6,590 nt of DNA from JBEBBU01 sp041158225 (GTDB lineage Bacteria; Pseudomonadota; Gammaproteobacteria; Methylococcales; Methylococcaceae): assembly GCA_041158225.1 (NCBI GenBank), contig JBEBBU010000178.1, positions 1 to 6,590 of the forward strand, given 5' to 3'. A program made the position numbers and the translations under genes. Numbering within the stretch: the first letter of the stretch is position 1; the number at the start of each line of letters is the position of its first letter. The notes beneath the pieces were generated by a model. The model ran no database searches and was not told the origin of the DNA. It was given only the letters and a program-made list of their open reading frames with translations. Shown here in pieces: positions 6,503 to 6,590 of this stretch.

Positions 6503-6590
6503 TCACCCCCCCTGCATGGCTGGAATATTCTGCTTTGGACGGTAGCGCGAATCAGCAACCGCCGCCAGGCCACCCAACGCCATCAGCAAT
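6503..6590 (-). CDS. ccmF: CcmF heme lyase, C-terminal 28 residues only (cut by the window edge)
   Basis: The frame LLMALGGLAAVADSRYR continues to MQGG and a TGA at 6505-6503. A final hydrophobic segment with ALGG, followed by a basic DxRYR stretch, is the usual end of the multispanning heme lyase CcmF, which joins heme to reduced apocytochrome c. Its position directly before ccmG matches the standard ccmF-G-H-I order. The call rests mainly on gene order plus this short tail, since no catalytic histidine or WWD motif is inside the window. The frame starts off the right edge, with one leftover base at 6590. Confidence 0.8.
   Translation of the reverse strand, partial: LLMALGGLAAVADSRYRPKQNIPAMQGG

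Noticed and set aside
6499..6573. An upstream start for ccmG at 6573
   Set aside because: The extra 25 residues overlap the ccmF tail in another frame, and the normal membrane anchor begins at the 6498 start, which has a ribosome site.

Overview
The window looks like chromosomal DNA of a Gram-negative bacterium, most likely a gammaproteobacterium. It has moderate-to-high GC, a System I (Ccm) cytochrome c maturation cluster in the order ccmF-ccmG-ccmH-ccmI with ccmH and ccmI as separate genes, and several Sec-exported c-type cytochromes. Genus and species cannot be read from this sequence. I see no tRNA, rRNA, CRISPR array, insertion sequence or phage gene.

Left part (1-2559, minus strand): one very long reading frame for an exported multiheme cytochrome c that runs off the left edge. 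Its N-terminal 371 codons hold a signal peptide and Ig/PKD-like beta domains with no heme site. An in-frame TAG at 1446-1444 follows. The same frame then stays open for 481 codons to the window edge and carries five CXXCH heme sites. Either this is one gene broken by a single nonsense codon, or the amber codon is read through.

Middle (2560-2909): a 350-bp divergent intergenic region that must hold the promoters of both flanking cytochrome genes. No strong promoter stands out. Just before the rightward gene are two interleaved inverted repeats, one of which covers its Shine-Dalgarno. The rightward gene (2910-4247, plus strand) encodes an exported two-heme protein of the DUF1111/di-heme oxidoreductase family, distantly related to MauG and bacterial cytochrome c peroxidase.

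Right part (4251-6590, minus strand): a tightly packed ccm operon read leftward, with the C-terminus of ccmF at the edge, then ccmG, ccmH and ccmI, joined by 1- to 4-nt overlaps or gaps. It ends tail-to-tail with the di-heme gene, with three bases between the stop codons.

Functionally the locus is coherent. CcmF/G/H/I reduce apocytochrome CXXCH cysteines and attach heme in the periplasm, and the two neighbouring genes encode proteins that need this chemistry. That the neighbours are physiological clients is inference from position; the Ccm system normally serves all c-type cytochromes of the cell.
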